From Micavibrio_C sp964577255 (lineage in GTDB: Bacteria > Pseudomonadota > Alphaproteobacteria > Micavibrionales > Micavibrionaceae), in assembly GCA_964577255.1 (NCBI GenBank), contig CAZNYM010000003.1, positions 19,061-83,060 on the forward strand: a stretch of 64,000 nt of DNA, given 5' to 3'. This document shows, in pieces, positions 17,319 through 26,900 of this stretch. Position 1 is the stretch's first letter. Each line of letters begins with the position of its first letter. A program made the position numbers and the translations under genes. The notes beneath the pieces were generated by a model. That model had not been told where the DNA came from and did no database searches. It saw nothing but the letters and a program-made list of their open reading frames with translations.

Positions 17319-18479
17319 ATGCGCTTTGTCTTTTCTTTTTTCGCTCTTGCCGTCGTTTGGGCCCTGAGCGCCTGCGCCACCGGGCCCGCGCCCGAGGACG
17401 CCGCGCTCGACCTGCGGCCCGCCGCGTTTTCCGATCTGCCGGGCTGGGAGGAAGACGGACAGGAGCAGGCGCTTACCGCCCTGAAAAAATCATGCCCCGC
17501 GATTCTCAAGGGCAATCCGGGCAAAAATTTCGGCCCTCTGCCCGTCACCTACGCCGACTGGCAGCCGGCCTGTAATGCCCTCTTATCCCTGCCACAGACC
17601 GACTCCGCCCAGGCACGCGCGTTCCTCGAGGAATGGTTCGTGCCCTGGAAAGCCACGGCGGCGGGACGCACCGAGGGGCTGTTCACCGGCTATTATGAAC
17701 CGGCCCTGCGCGGGGCGCACCACAGATCCGACCGCTATACCACGCCGCTCCTAAAACGGCCTGCCGATCTCGTGATGGTCGAGCTGGGCGATTTCCGCGA
17801 CAGCCTCAAGGGCCAGCGCATCGCCGGCCGCGTGATCGAAGGCAAGCTTAAGCCCTACGAGGACCGCGCCGCCCTGACCGAGAAGATCTTCCCGCCCGAT
17901 CAGGTGCTGGTGTGGGTCGATGATCCCGTTGACGCCTTTTTCCTGCATATCCAGGGCTCGGGCCGCGTGGTGATGGAAGACGGCAGCAGCCTGCGCGTCG
18001 GTTATGACGGCCAGAACGGCCACACCTATTACGCCGTCGGCCGCGAGCTGGTGAAGCGCGGCATCCTCGAAAAGGACGCCGTGTCGATGCAGTCGATCCG
18101 CGCCTGGCTTGAAACCAATCCCGAGGAAGCGCACGATTTCATGAATCTCAACCCCTCCTACATCTTCTTCCGCGTGCTGGAGGGCGAGGGACCGCTCGGG
18201 GCCGCCAACGTGGCGCTGACCGCCGGGCGCTCGCTTGCCGTCGATCCGCTCAAGATCGCCTACGGCACGCCGGTATGGCTCGATGCCGCCGGGGCCGAGG
18301 AAGGCGACGCGCCGATCCGCCGGCTGGTGGTGGCGCAGGACACGGGCGGGGCCATCCGCGGCCCCCTGCGCGGAGATTTCTTCTGGGGTTACGGTGAAAG
18401 CGCCGCGCACAAAGCCGGGCTGATGAAATCAAAAGGGGAAATGTGGCTGCTTCTGCCGCGTTCCCAGACAGGGACCTGA
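17319..18479 (+). CDS. mltA: Membrane-bound lytic murein transglycosylase A (MltA)
   Basis: MltA cleaves murein glycan to 1,6-anhydro-muropeptides at the outer membrane. The 386-residue product has lipobox ALSAC (Cys at about 19), the MltA core (TEGLFTGYYEP, VFFLHIQGSGR-like block) and a 3D domain with VAQDTGGAIRGPLRGD that contains the catalytic Asp. The start is ATG 17319, just before the signal peptide. Stop and next start (indoleamine dioxygenase) are only 2 bp apart. Confidence 0.92.
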   Translation: MRFVFSFFALAVVWALSACATGPAPEDAALDLRPAAFSDLPGWEEDGQEQALTALKKSCPAILKGNPGKNFGPLPVTYADWQPACNALLSLPQTDSAQARAFLEEWFVPWKATAAGRTEGLFTGYYEPALRGAHHRSDRYTTPLLKRPADLVMVELGDFRDSLKGQRIAGRVIEGKLKPYEDRAALTEKIFPPDQVLVWVDDPVDAFFLHIQGSGRVVMEDGSSLRVGYDGQNGHTYYAVGRELVKRGILEKDAVSMQSIRAWLETNPEEAHDFMNLNPSYIFFRVLEGEGPLGAANVALTAGRSLAVDPLKIAYGTPVWLDAAGAEEGDAPIRRLVVAQDTGGAIRGPLRGDFFWGYGESAAHKAGLMKSKGEMWLLLPRSQTGT

Positions 18480-18481
18480 TC

Positions 18482-19660
18482 ATGAAAATAGAAGACTACG
18501 ATATCACCGCCGGGCGCGGTTTCCTGACCCCGTACGACATGGACAAGGTCAAGTTGCCCGCCGCGTTCGCGCCGCTGCAGGAAGCCGGGCGCCATCTGTC
18601 CGATTACATGCACACGGGCCGCCTGCGCCATTTCCTAGACCTCCTGCCGGAAGCCGACATGGCCGGGCTTCTCCCAACGCTCGACGACGCGCAGCGCCGC
18701 CTGCTGATGGTGCATTATTCCTTCATCGTCCAGGCCTATGTCTGGGGTGAGGCCCAGCCCCCCGCGCGTTTGCCGCGCAACCTGGCGGTGCCTTACTGCG
18801 CGCTTGCGGATGCCATCGGCCAGTTTCCGCTGCTGCCCTATTCTTCCTACACGCTCGACAACTGGGCTCGCCTCGACCCGGCGGGCGGGATCGCGCTCGA
18901 CAATATCTACGTGATCCAGAACTTTCTCGACGGGCAGGATGAAAACTGGTTCATCCTCGTGCATGTCGAGATCGAGGCCAAGGCCGGTGCGGCCCTCGCC
19001 GCTTTCCCCGCCCTGCTCGACGCCGCGGCGGCAAAGGACAAGGCGGGCGTGACGGCGCAGCTTGAGATCATCCAGGGCGCCTGGAAGAAGATCAATCCCG
19101 TGTTCGACCGCATGGTCGAGCGCTGCGACCCCTACATCTACTATCACCGCGTCCGCCCCTATATCCACGGCTGGAAGGGCAATCCGGCCCTGCCCGAGGG
19201 TCTGATCTATGAAGGCGTGGCGAAATATAACGGCAAGCCGCAGGCCTTCCGCGGCCAGACCGGCTCGCAGAGCTCGATCGTGCCCGCGATGGATGCTCTT
19301 ATGGGGATCGAGCATGAAAACGACCCCCTGCGCGAATTTCTCGACGAGTTGCACCAGTACCGGCCGCCCAAGCACCGCCGCTTCATCGAGGATGTGCGCC
19401 GGCAAAGCGCCGTGCGGACCTTTGTTTCAAAGAGCGGCGATGCGGCCCTGATCGGGCTTTACAACGATATCGTCAACGAAGTGCAGAAATTCCGCACCCG
19501 CCACCTGGAATACGCCGCCAACTACATCAACAAGCAGGCGCGCGATTCCGAAGGCAACCCGACCGATATCGGCACCGGCGGCACGCCGTTCATGAAATAT
19601 CTGAAGAAGCACCGCGACGAAAGCGGCGCGCACCTTCTGCCGTTGCCCGATGCGGCATAA
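18482..19660 (+). CDS. Indoleamine 2,3-dioxygenase family haem enzyme
   Basis: IDO opens the indole ring of tryptophan to N-formylkynurenine. The 392-residue product shows the IDO fold markers: FIVQAYVWGE and RLPRNLAVPY, a FRGQTGSQSSIVPAMDALMG block, and the proximal-His segment FRTRHLEYAANYI followed by GTGGTPFMKYL. IDO is less common in bacteria than tryptophan 2,3-dioxygenase. It starts 2 bp after mltA and probably shares its transcript. No other kynurenine-pathway gene lies in the window. Confidence 0.88.
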   Translation: MKIEDYDITAGRGFLTPYDMDKVKLPAAFAPLQEAGRHLSDYMHTGRLRHFLDLLPEADMAGLLPTLDDAQRRLLMVHYSFIVQAYVWGEAQPPARLPRNLAVPYCALADAIGQFPLLPYSSYTLDNWARLDPAGGIALDNIYVIQNFLDGQDENWFILVHVEIEAKAGAALAAFPALLDAAAAKDKAGVTAQLEIIQGAWKKINPVFDRMVERCDPYIYYHRVRPYIHGWKGNPALPEGLIYEGVAKYNGKPQAFRGQTGSQSSIVPAMDALMGIEHENDPLREFLDELHQYRPPKHRRFIEDVRRQSAVRTFVSKSGDAALIGLYNDIVNEVQKFRTRHLEYAANYINKQARDSEGNPTDIGTGGTPFMKYLKKHRDESGAHLLPLPDAA

Positions 19661-19664
19661 AAGC

Positions 19665-19701
19665 GAATCGCGGAGCCGGGTGGGATTTGGCTCCGCGATT
19701 C
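19665..19701. terminator. Large inverted repeat between convergent genes
   Basis: A perfect 13-bp stem (GAATCGCGGAGCC) with an 11-base loop, between the IDO gene (plus) and the RTX gene (minus). No T-tract follows, so it may be a transcript-stabilising hairpin or a rho-assisted terminator. Confidence 0.65.
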
Positions 19702-19735
19702 ACAATGCCGTCCGCTTCACGTAAGGATCAGCAAA

Positions 19736-22324
19736 TTAAACCGTAACGCTGTTGTCGGCGACGATGTTGCCCATGGCCAGCAGGTCGGCGACCGAAGCCC
19801 CGCCCACGCCGCCCACGATCAGGGCTGCCGCGACGAAATCGCCGCCGAAGCCATCCGCGTTCACCGCCACGATGACGTCGTTGCCGCTCTTGCTCATCTG
19901 CACGAAATCGGAAATGGCGTCCGTCAGCGCGTCGTAACCGATCAGGATGTCGGTGATGTTCAGCTCGTCGCCCTGGGCGCCGATGACGAAGTCATGGATG
20001 GTGTCGACGAAACCGTCCAGGACCGTCAGGGCGAAAATGTCCTGCCCCTGGTCGCCGTAGAGGTTGTCGGCCTGCGCACCCCCCACCAGGATGTCGTCGC
20101 CTACGCCGCCATAAAGCGTGTCGGTGCCGTTACCGCCGTCCAGATAGTCGTTGTCGTCGACCAGCGGGGTCTGGATGGTGGCGCTGTTGACCTTGATGTC
20201 GAATACCAGGTCGTTGTAATCGGCGTCGCCCAGGTTGGGCAGATCCTCGAAGCCGATCCGCAGCGTGCTGGTGTTGCCCGGGGTTTTAAGGCCGGAAACG
20301 ACGTGCTCGGCGTTGTCGGGGTTCAGGTTCAGGCTGCCGCCCTTCTGGTGCGAGTGATAGATCGGGCCGTTCAGGACGATCTCTGTCCAGGATTTGTTGT
20401 AAACCAGCTTGATGTCGGCGGCGCTGTCGGTGATCTTCGCCAGGCGTTCCTGGGCGGTGCCGTTCTTGTAGACGAACGACAGCTGGCCGTTGACGAGGTC
20501 GAGCGCCGCGTACTGGCTGTTGTTGTTCCAGCCGTTCGCCAGCATAAAGAAGCCGAAATCGGCGTCCGGCGTACCCGGCAGGGTAACGTTATAATTCGTG
20601 CCGACCGTCACGTTTTTCACGTTGGTAAAGGCCAGCTGCGTCATCTGGATCGTGCCGTCCTGACGGATGCTGTAGAAGCCGAGCGAGTTGGAATAGCCCG
20701 CTTCCGTGCTGACGAACTTGATGCTGGCGGTCGCCGTGTAGTCGACCGAAAGATCGCCGGCGGCGATGCCTTTGGTGCCCGCCTGCGCCGCGGTCAGGGC
20801 CTTGGCTTCCTGCAGGGTCGGGAATGCCAGGGTGGTGTTGAAGGTATGGGTCGCGGTGGTGCTTGAAACCGTATTGGCCACGCTTGCGTTCGGACCGCCG
20901 CGCAGCACGTCGCTGCCGTCGCCGCCGTACAGGAAGTCGTCGCCGATCCCGCCCCACAGGCTGTCGTTGCCGTTGTCGCCGTTCAGAGTGTCTTCGCCCT
21001 CCGAGCTCCACAGCGCGTCGTTGCCTTCACCGCCGTGAACGACGATGTCGCCATAGCCGTAATCGAACTGGGTCAGGTCGAACACATCGTCCCCGCCGCC
21101 CATGAACACTTCCTCGATATCAATCAGGCGAATGTCGCCGCCCGCGTCAGGCAGGGCGTGATAGGGATTGTGGTGGAAGAACGCGTCGTTGCCCATGCCG
21201 AAGTACAGAACGTCCCAGCCGTCGCCGCCGTCATAAATATCGGTGCTGAGGTTTTTGCCGTCGACTGAAACAAATTCGTTCGAGCCGAAAACGCCGGGAG
21301 AACCCACGTTCCAGGCTGAATAACCACCCGCGATGATCGTATCGGCGCTGAAATGCAGTTCATCGTCGCCTTCGCCGCCGCGCAGCCAGTCGTTGCCGCT
21401 GCCGCCGGAAAGGATGTCCTCGCCCGCTCCGCCGAAAATCTGGTCGTTACCGGCATCGCCGCCCAGCGTATCGTTGCCCGCGCCGGACCAGATGATGTCA
21501 TGGCCCTCGCCACCCGCGATCGTGACGTCGCCGTAAACATAGTTGACGCTGGTCAGGTTGACGACGTCGTTGCCGGCGCCGGCATAAATATGCTCCACCG
21601 CTGTGGCGCGCGCGCCCGAAGTCGAGGCATGACGCGGGCTGACCGGGTCGTCGAGAATGAAAGCGTCGTCGCCGTCGGTCATCAGCAGGGTATCTTCGTC
21701 CAGGCCGCCCGAGAAAGTGTCGTAGGTACGGTTGAGGCCTTCAAGATCGGCCATTTCCGCCGTAACGTGGTTGAGAGTCAGGAAACCCACGCCCCAGACC
21801 GCGTCGGCAAAGAATTCCAGTGTATCGTTGCCGGCGTCGCCCTCAAGGCTGTCGGCGTCTGCCCCGCCCGAAAGCGTGTCGTTGTCTTCGGCGCCGATGG
21901 CGCGGTCGTTGCCCGGGCCGGTGTCGATGATGTCGTTACCCTGGCGGCCGTTGACCGTGTCGTTGCCGGTATTTGTCCAGAGAATATCGTCCGACGCGCC
22001 GCCGTCGACACTCAGATTGCCGTAGGTCAGGGTTTCGTGCGAAACCACGATCAGATCGCCGCCGTCGCCTGCGAAAATGCGCTCGACATTGGCCAGCATG
22101 ATATTGCCTATATTGTCGGTCAGGAACAGCGCGTCGCCGATATTGGTCATGTTCAGGGTGTCGATCCCCGCCAGACCCTCGTAACTGGTGTCGTTGACGT
22201 TATATTCGTCGTCGATCGTCAGCGTTTTGCCGGAATAGGGATTGGTGATGGTCAGGGACACGTTCGTGACCACGCCCGAAAAAATGAAGGTATCGTTGCC
22301 GCCGGTGCCGATTAATGAAGGCAT
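19736..22324 (-). CDS. RTX-type, DUF4114-containing type I secreted protein
   Basis: An 862-residue acidic protein without a signal peptide. It carries scattered RTX calcium-binding blocks (GGxGxD-like, e.g. GGAGEDILSGGSGNDWLRGG), a DUF4114-type domain (about 685-711, with GFEDLPNLGDADYNDLVFDI) and a C-terminal type I secretion target (about 755-862, with DTIHDF and NVDGFGGDF-like segments). Export by a type I system with calcium-driven folding is expected. No ABC exporter, membrane-fusion or TolC gene lies in the window. A surface or adhesive role is likely. Confidence 0.85.
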   Translation of the reverse strand: MPSLIGTGGNDTFIFSGVVTNVSLTITNPYSGKTLTIDDEYNVNDTSYEGLAGIDTLNMTNIGDALFLTDNIGNIMLANVERIFAGDGGDLIVVSHETLTYGNLSVDGGASDDILWTNTGNDTVNGRQGNDIIDTGPGNDRAIGAEDNDTLSGGADADSLEGDAGNDTLEFFADAVWGVGFLTLNHVTAEMADLEGLNRTYDTFSGGLDEDTLLMTDGDDAFILDDPVSPRHASTSGARATAVEHIYAGAGNDVVNLTSVNYVYGDVTIAGGEGHDIIWSGAGNDTLGGDAGNDQIFGGAGEDILSGGSGNDWLRGGEGDDELHFSADTIIAGGYSAWNVGSPGVFGSNEFVSVDGKNLSTDIYDGGDGWDVLYFGMGNDAFFHHNPYHALPDAGGDIRLIDIEEVFMGGGDDVFDLTQFDYGYGDIVVHGGEGNDALWSSEGEDTLNGDNGNDSLWGGIGDDFLYGGDGSDVLRGGPNASVANTVSSTTATHTFNTTLAFPTLQEAKALTAAQAGTKGIAAGDLSVDYTATASIKFVSTEAGYSNSLGFYSIRQDGTIQMTQLAFTNVKNVTVGTNYNVTLPGTPDADFGFFMLANGWNNNSQYAALDLVNGQLSFVYKNGTAQERLAKITDSAADIKLVYNKSWTEIVLNGPIYHSHQKGGSLNLNPDNAEHVVSGLKTPGNTSTLRIGFEDLPNLGDADYNDLVFDIKVNSATIQTPLVDDNDYLDGGNGTDTLYGGVGDDILVGGAQADNLYGDQGQDIFALTVLDGFVDTIHDFVIGAQGDELNITDILIGYDALTDAISDFVQMSKSGNDVIVAVNADGFGGDFVAAALIVGGVGGASVADLLAMGNIVADNSVTV

Positions 22325-22515
22325 TGTTTTGTTATCCTTAGGGGTTTCACACGCTCTACTCCCCAGTATCTCAGAAGAAGCTTAAAATTTTATGTAAATA
22401 GTTTGTGTTTTTGGTAAGCGTTTCCTTAAGCTTTCCCGGGATTTAGCTAAAATTTTAGGGATCGGCCGCGGCTTTCCGGCTTTTCAGGGCCCGGGCAAGA
22501 CTTTATGTAGGGGGC

Positions 22516-23910
22516 ATGCCGGAAACCCCCCTTTCTCCTCCCGCCCCTCCTGCGGCCTCTTCCCCGGCTGCCCCCGCCCCTTCCGGGGCCGTCCTGACCG
22601 GGGGGCCGGTGGGGCGCCACCTGCTGCGGCTGTCCGTGCCCATGGTCTGGGGCATCGCCGCCGTCATCGGCTTTCAGCTCGTGGACATGTATTTTATCGG
22701 CCTTCTGGGCACGGCCGAACTGGCGGCGGTCAGCTTCACCTTCCCGATCGCTTATCTCGTCTTCGGGCTGATGATGGCGCAGGGGATCGCGCTGTCTTCC
22801 GTGCTGGCGCGGCAGATCGGCCGGGGCCGGGCCCTGCGCGGGCGGCGGCTGGCGACGCACGGCGTCGTTTTCGCTGCGTTGGGCGGGCTGGTTTTCACGG
22901 CGCTTGGCCTCGCGACGCTCGACCCGCTCTTTCGCCTGATGGGGGCGCAGCCGGCGCAGCTGGTTCTGATCCGCGACTATATGGTGACCTGGTACGCGGG
23001 AGCGGTGTTCCTGTCCGTGCTGCTCGCCGGCAACGCTGTCCTGCGCGCCGGCGGTGACACCACCGTGCCTGCCATCATCATGGTTTCGGCCACTTTGCTG
23101 AAAACCCTGCTCGATCCCGTCCTGATCTTCGGCCTGGGACCCGCACCCGCGCTGGGCGTCCGGGGCGCGGCACTGGCCTCCGTGATCGCCGATGTCCTGG
23201 CCATGGGCGCTTGCCTTTATATTCTTTTCATCCGCCGGAACATGCTGTGTCCCGGGCGGCGGCACTGGCGGCTTTTCGGCGCGTCGCTGCGCGCTTTCCT
23301 GTTCATCGCCGTACCGGTGGGGCTGGGCGGGATGATCGGCCCCGCCGCGGTCGCTTTCATCACCGCGCTGCTGGCGCCTTACGGCGAGGCCGCCGTGGCC
23401 GCTTTCGGCATCGTTTCCCGCATCGAGGCTTTCGCCTTCATCGTCATCATGGCGCTTGCCGTGGGCATGGGGCCGCTGATCGGCCAGAATTTCGGCGCGG
23501 GGCAACTCGATCGGGTGCGGGAAACCCTGCGCGTCGCCATCGGCTTTTCGGTGCTTTGGTGCCTGCTCGTTACCGCTGTCCTGCTGCCCGGCGGCGGCGC
23601 GGTCGCTCGGTTGTTCTCGAATGAAGGTGCCGTGGTCTCCCTGGCCGCGTCCTATTTCGCGATCGTGGCTCTGACCTACGCTCCCGCCAACCTGATGCCG
23701 GGCTGGAGCTCAGCCTTCAACGCCATGGGCATGCCGGGTCGCTCCTTCGCCATGATCGTGATCCGCTGGGTGGTGCTGATCGTGCCAGCCGCCGTTCTGG
23801 GCGGGCACCTGGCGGGCGTGACGGGTATTTTTGCCGCCATGGCCCTGGTGAACGTGGCGGGCGGCCTCGGCTTTCACTTCTATAACCGCCGGGTGATGGC
23901 CCGCCTCTGA
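22516..23910 (+). CDS. MATE family efflux transporter
   Basis: A 464-residue multidrug and toxin extrusion-type antiporter with about 12 membrane segments in two homologous halves. The first half starts LLRLSVPMVWGIAAVIGFQLVDMYF (positions about 37-61) and contains GLMMAQGIALSSVLARQIGRG; the second has GMGPLIGQNFGAGQLDRV, a typical MATE loop. A Pro/Ala-rich N-terminal tail of 30 residues precedes helix 1. It is divergent from the RTX gene and ends at a bidirectional terminator. Substrate unknown. Confidence 0.88.
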   Translation: MPETPLSPPAPPAASSPAAPAPSGAVLTGGPVGRHLLRLSVPMVWGIAAVIGFQLVDMYFIGLLGTAELAAVSFTFPIAYLVFGLMMAQGIALSSVLARQIGRGRALRGRRLATHGVVFAALGGLVFTALGLATLDPLFRLMGAQPAQLVLIRDYMVTWYAGAVFLSVLLAGNAVLRAGGDTTVPAIIMVSATLLKTLLDPVLIFGLGPAPALGVRGAALASVIADVLAMGACLYILFIRRNMLCPGRRHWRLFGASLRAFLFIAVPVGLGGMIGPAAVAFITALLAPYGEAAVAAFGIVSRIEAFAFIVIMALAVGMGPLIGQNFGAGQLDRVRETLRVAIGFSVLWCLLVTAVLLPGGGAVARLFSNEGAVVSLAASYFAIVALTYAPANLMPGWSSAFNAMGMPGRSFAMIVIRWVVLIVPAAVLGGHLAGVTGIFAAMALVNVAGGLGFHFYNRRVMARL

Positions 23911-23940
23911 TCTCTCCTGTGATTCTCTCCGCGTAACAAA

Positions 23941-23967
23941 AAACCCCGCCGTGAAGGCGGGGTTTTT
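23941..23967. terminator. Bidirectional rho-independent terminator
   Basis: Stem AAACCCCGCC / GGCGGGGTTT with a short GTGAA loop and flanking A and T runs. It separates the MATE gene (plus) from the end of the giant adhesin gene (minus). Confidence 0.9.
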
Positions 23968-23986
23968 CTGATTGTCAGCGGATCTC

Positions 23987-26900
23987 TTAGAAGCCCGAGT
24001 CGCAGGACGAAGCGTCCGACAGAGCCGCTTCCGGCGCGGTCGAGAAGCTGTAGTTCACAACCGTGCCCTGGCTGGCAGCGGCGACTGCGTCGCCCCAGCA
24101 GGTCTCGGAAGTTCCCTCGCCCGCGGCAGGTTCGATCGCTGCTGCCTGCTGGGCCGTCTGTTGCTGCTGGCCGCCTTCGCCGCCGGCTGCCGGCTCGAGG
24201 CCCGCCAGCTGCTGGACCAGGTTCGGCGCGCCGCCGCCGCCGATCGAGGGCATGCCCGCGATCGTGACGTTCAGGCCGCCCAGAGCCGGGCCGAAGAGAC
24301 CGAACTGGTTGAAGATCTCTTCCTGGTTGATCGTCTCGTCTTGGACGACGCCGAAGAAGAACAGGCCGATATCGGGACGATCGACGAAGTGGAAGATCTT
24401 ATCTTCGATCGCGTCATACTGGTCTTCGGTCAGGAAGCCGCCCTGCGAAGCGGGGTTGATCCCGTCGAAGGTGGCGTTCAGGCCGTTGAGAACCGTCGGG
24501 AAGCCCGGCGCGAAGAACGCTTCGTTGTCGAGCTCGACATAGAAGGTCGACTGGCCGTTGAACACCGTCGTGCCGATGGTGCCGCCGAAACCGCCGGGAC
24601 CGTCATCGTCAACCAGGCTCATCGGCGCGAACGGGCCGAAGCCTTCTTCGCCGAATGCGTAGGGAGCGAACAGCATGCCGACGCTACCATTGTTGATGGT
24701 GTTGGTAGCACCGGTCAGGTCGATCGCGCCGCTCTGGAAGAACATGCCAGTCGGGTTGTCGGTCATTTCATTACCGGCGACCAGAACCACTTCGTGGCCG
24801 GGGCCGGAGATGAACAGGCCGTTCACGCCGCTGTCGGTGACGGTGTTGCCGTTTATGATCGTAGTCAGATCAACATCGGCGATCTCGCTGTCAACAGACA
24901 GGAAGCTGTTGACTTCGATACCATCAGTGCCCGAGTCGTCGACGATGTTGTCGGTGATGTTCACCAGATAGTCGCCGCCCAGCGCATACGGATCGTAGAC
25001 GATGTCGAGGATCTGGTATTCGTACTCCTCTTCATAATCTTCTTCGTATTCGCAGTCGTAGCAGACATAGCCGTTGTCATCCAGCGACACGACGATGCCG
25101 TCGTCGCCCGAAACCGTAACCGTGTTGCCGACGATGTTGGTCACGAAGTTTTTGTAGTAGCCGTACTCTTCTTCATACTCATATTCGTACAGCGACACTT
25201 CTTTCGCGTAGCTCGGGTATTCCGAGTAACCGTAGTCGTAGTAGTACACTTCGATGCCGTCGTCGGCCGAGTTGGTGACGGTGTTGCTCAGGATGTCATA
25301 GAGCGTGTCGTAATATTCATACGATCCGCCCGATCCTTCGACGTGGATACCGTCGCCGTAGTAAGCGTATTCTTCTTCCTCGTAAACGTCGCCGCTGCCG
25401 AAGCCCGAGTTGCTGACATTGTTGCCCTGGATCAGGATGCGCTGAACCTGATAGGCGTTGATGCCGTGGTAACCCGAGTTGGTGACGACGTTGTTCAGGA
25501 TCTGGACGTCGTACGGGAAGTCGCCGCTCGTGTAGCTGGCGGTGATGCCGTGGTAGTCCGAGTCGCTGACGCTGTTGTTTTCGATCAGCATGCGGTTCGA
25601 GCCGTAGGACTCGATGCCGTCATTCGACGAGTTGGTGATGGTATTGCCGGCGATACGGTTGTCGTAGCCGTAATCGACATGCACGCCGTCGCCATAGCCG
25701 TAGTCGTAGTAACCGGAGTTGTCGATGGTGTTGGCCGTGACGCTCAGGTAACCGTTGCTGTAGCCGTAAACCCCGTTGTTCATGCTGTCGGTGATCTCGT
25801 TCTGATCGACGCTGACGTCATAGGAGTTCTGAACAACGATGCCGTTGCCGCTGCTATACCAGTAATACCACGGGTTGTTGTGACCGGCGTCATCGACATC
25901 ATTGAAGTCGATGTCGGTGTAGTCGCTGGAGTAGGCGCCGATGCCGCTGCTGACCGTGTACCAGACCGTGTTATCGGTGACATGGTTGTAGTCGCTGTCG
26001 TACAGGTGGATGCCTTCGCCGCTCATGGACGTGGTGTTGAAGTAGTTGCCCGGGTGGCCGTACGTGCCAATCGTGTGCACGTAGTTGCCCGCGACATAGC
26101 CGTAGTCGCTGTAGACCATGGCGATGCCGTTGCGCGCGACCGAGGAGACCGTGTTGTTGGTCACACTCGACGAGTCGCTGTCATACAGGCGGATGCCATC
26201 GGCGTTCGGCGTGTCGTAGCAGCCGTACCAGTAGCAACCCGTGCTCCAGGACGCGTCACCCGCGCCGGCCACAGCGTTGTTGTCGACTTCAGCGCCGTAG
26301 CTGTAGCTGACCAGGATGCCGTTGGCGCCGGTAAACTCGATCGTGTTGCCGGCGATATAGACACCGTCATTGTCGTACACTTCGATGCCGTCGTTGCCGG
26401 GATTGTAGACGTGGTTTCCGGTGATCGAAGCTTCGATTCCTTCCAGGACATGGATGCCGTCGGCGCCCACATCATGGATGTCGTTATTGCTGATGGTCAC
26501 GTAGTCAGACGGGTTGACATAGATGCCGTTCAGGCCGGTGTTGTACACCCAGTTGCTGTCAATCCAGGCATAGTCGCTGCCGCGGACGTCGATACCGTTC
26601 TCGCCGATCGAGCCCGGGCCGTTGTCGACGCCGATGGAGTTGTTGTAGATGTCCACGCCGTAGCTATCGCTGGCTTCAACGCCGTTGCTGATGGCAGCAT
26701 CGATGTTGTTGTAGGCGATGTCCGCCTCGGAGCTCGATTCAACATCCACGCCGTCGTCGCCCACACCGGTGATGGTGTTGTAGTCGATCAGGAGCGCGGT
26801 GGTGTTGCCGGCATAGACGCCGTCATAGCCGGCGTCGGTGATGTCGTTGTCATAGACGCGTACCGAACCTTCGTAACCGCCGCTGGCGCCATAGATGTAA

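Noticed and set aside
19994..22315. Long plus-strand frames opposite the RTX gene
   Set aside because: Shadow of the RTX gene; low-complexity Val/Asp composition, no start signals, and RTX nonapeptides read only on the minus strand.
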